Assembly: GCA_029240815.1 (NCBI GenBank)
Contig: JARDZO010000305.1
Span: 1 to 6,266 of the forward strand
Direction: 5' to 3'
From: Brevibacillus sp.
GTDB lineage: Bacteria; Bacillota; Bacilli; Brevibacillales; Brevibacillaceae
DNA: 6,266 nucleotides
Under the pieces are notes generated by a model. The model was not told the origin of the DNA. It was given only the letters and a program-made list of their open reading frames with translations, and did not search any database. Shown here piece by piece: positions 5,641-6,266 of the stretch. The position numbers were made by a program, and so were the translations under genes. Each line of letters starts with the position of its first letter. Within the stretch, counting starts at the first letter, position 1.

Positions 5641-6255
5641 ATGTCGAAAAAAGCGCAAAAACTGGACCCGCGTGTCATCCGGACTCGTCAAATGCTACGA
5701 GACGCCCTTGTTGAATTGATTCATGAACACGGCTACGAGAAAATCACCGTTCAAGATATAACGAAACGCGCAACTCTCAATCGCGCCACCTTCTATCTGC
5801 ACTATCGTGACAAGCTCGATCTTTTCTATCAAAGCTCTGAGGAAATCTTGCATGACCTTGTCGAGAGTATGAACTTGGCTTTTGCTGAAAAAGAGAAATT
5901 CGATTGGCAAAGCGATCAACCTCACGAGAATTTCATCCATCTATTTGAACAGATCTCGCAGAATGGCAGGCTGTACAAGGTGTTTTTGACAGAAAAAAAC
6001 ATGCCCCACTTCACATCCCGCTTGATGGATGTACTCATCGATTTTATAGCAAAAGGAATCAAAAATATGCAACCGGATGATGAGCGACTCACAGTGCCGA
6101 GGGAATTCGCCGTTCGGTACTTTGCCGCTGCATTCCTGGGCGTGATTGTATGGTGGTTGGAAAAGGACATGCCCTATACGCCAAAATACATGGCCACCCA
6201 GCTGATGCGTGTCGCCATCAAAGGTCCATACCTCGATAATCCTTTTCTCAAATAG
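5641..6255 (+). CDS. TetR/AcrR-family transcriptional repressor, 204 aa
   Basis: The protein is a one-component DNA-binding regulator. Residues about 12-60 form the TetR helix-turn-helix domain (TRQMLRDALVELI, GYEKITVQDI, then the recognition segment ATLNRATFYLHYRDK and LF). The remainder is an all-helical ligand and dimer domain. Its C-terminal segment (FAAAFLGVIVWWLEKDMPYTPKYMA) is typical of the Firmicutes TetR group with the TetR_C_8-type C-terminal domain, the group that includes DhaS-like regulators. It is divergent from the dehydrogenase gene, with a 235-base intergenic region containing the 21-bp palindrome and promoters for both directions. It probably represses the dehydrogenase and itself and is released by a small ligand, perhaps the enzyme's substrate; this is inferred from gene arrangement. 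It ends 11 bases before the window edge, so its terminator and downstream neighbour are not seen. Confidence 0.93.
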   Translation: MSKKAQKLDPRVIRTRQMLRDALVELIHEHGYEKITVQDITKRATLNRATFYLHYRDKLDLFYQSSEEILHDLVESMNLAFAEKEKFDWQSDQPHENFIHLFEQISQNGRLYKVFLTEKNMPHFTSRLMDVLIDFIAKGIKNMQPDDERLTVPREFAVRYFAAAFLGVIVWWLEKDMPYTPKYMATQLMRVAIKGPYLDNPFLK

Positions 6256-6266
6256 CATTTCTGCAA

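Overview
The window reads as ordinary chromosome of a Gram-positive Bacillota of middling GC, most like a Brevibacillus or Paenibacillus relative. The reasons are purine-rich Shine-Dalgarno sites (AGGAGG, GGGGGAG, AAGGAG), a TTG start, a lipoprotein signal typical of Gram-positive binding proteins, and the protein families present. The genus is inferred from style, not from a database match.

Layout from left to right. Positions 1-219 hold the wreck of an IS200/IS605-type element: the N-terminal and C-terminal pieces of a TnpB protein, in different frames with the middle missing, followed by a hairpin that probably marks the element's right end. This debris reaches the stop codon of the first intact gene. 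Two minus-strand genes follow as an operon: an RraA-family protein (1801-2436) and, 33 bases downstream, a lipoprotein of the peptide/glutathione (SBP_bac_5, GsiB-like) substrate-binding family (220-1767). No permease or ATPase gene is visible; if they exist they lie left of the window, beyond the IS debris.

Divergent from this operon is a 647-residue sigma-54 activator (2625-4568) with a PrpR-type sensor domain, a PAS-like region, an intact AAA+ domain with GAFTGA, and a Fis-type helix-turn-helix. Between the two transcription units, on the operon's strand, sits a textbook sigma-54 promoter (TGGCAC-N5-TTGCA, 2473-2488), and about 88 bases upstream of its predicted start point is a 16-bp near-perfect dyad that could be the activator's site. 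The parts form a self-contained circuit: a ligand-sensing activator switches on a binding protein and an RraA-like protein, presumably for uptake and use of a small organic acid or peptide-like compound. The promoter also settles the start of the RraA gene, because the longer reading frame would begin inside the promoter.

A two-way terminator (about 4587-4628) separates the activator from a second module: a classical short-chain dehydrogenase (4653-5405, minus) and a divergent TetR-family repressor (5641-6255, plus). Their shared intergenic region holds a 21-bp palindrome (5501-5521) overlapping candidate promoters of both genes, as expected for a repressor controlling its neighbour and itself. 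The dehydrogenase's substrate cannot be read from the sequence.

I found no tRNA, rRNA, CRISPR array or phage gene. The most notable points are the sigma-54 circuit, the loss of the usual substrate-binding arginine in the RraA-like protein, and the internally deleted TnpB element.
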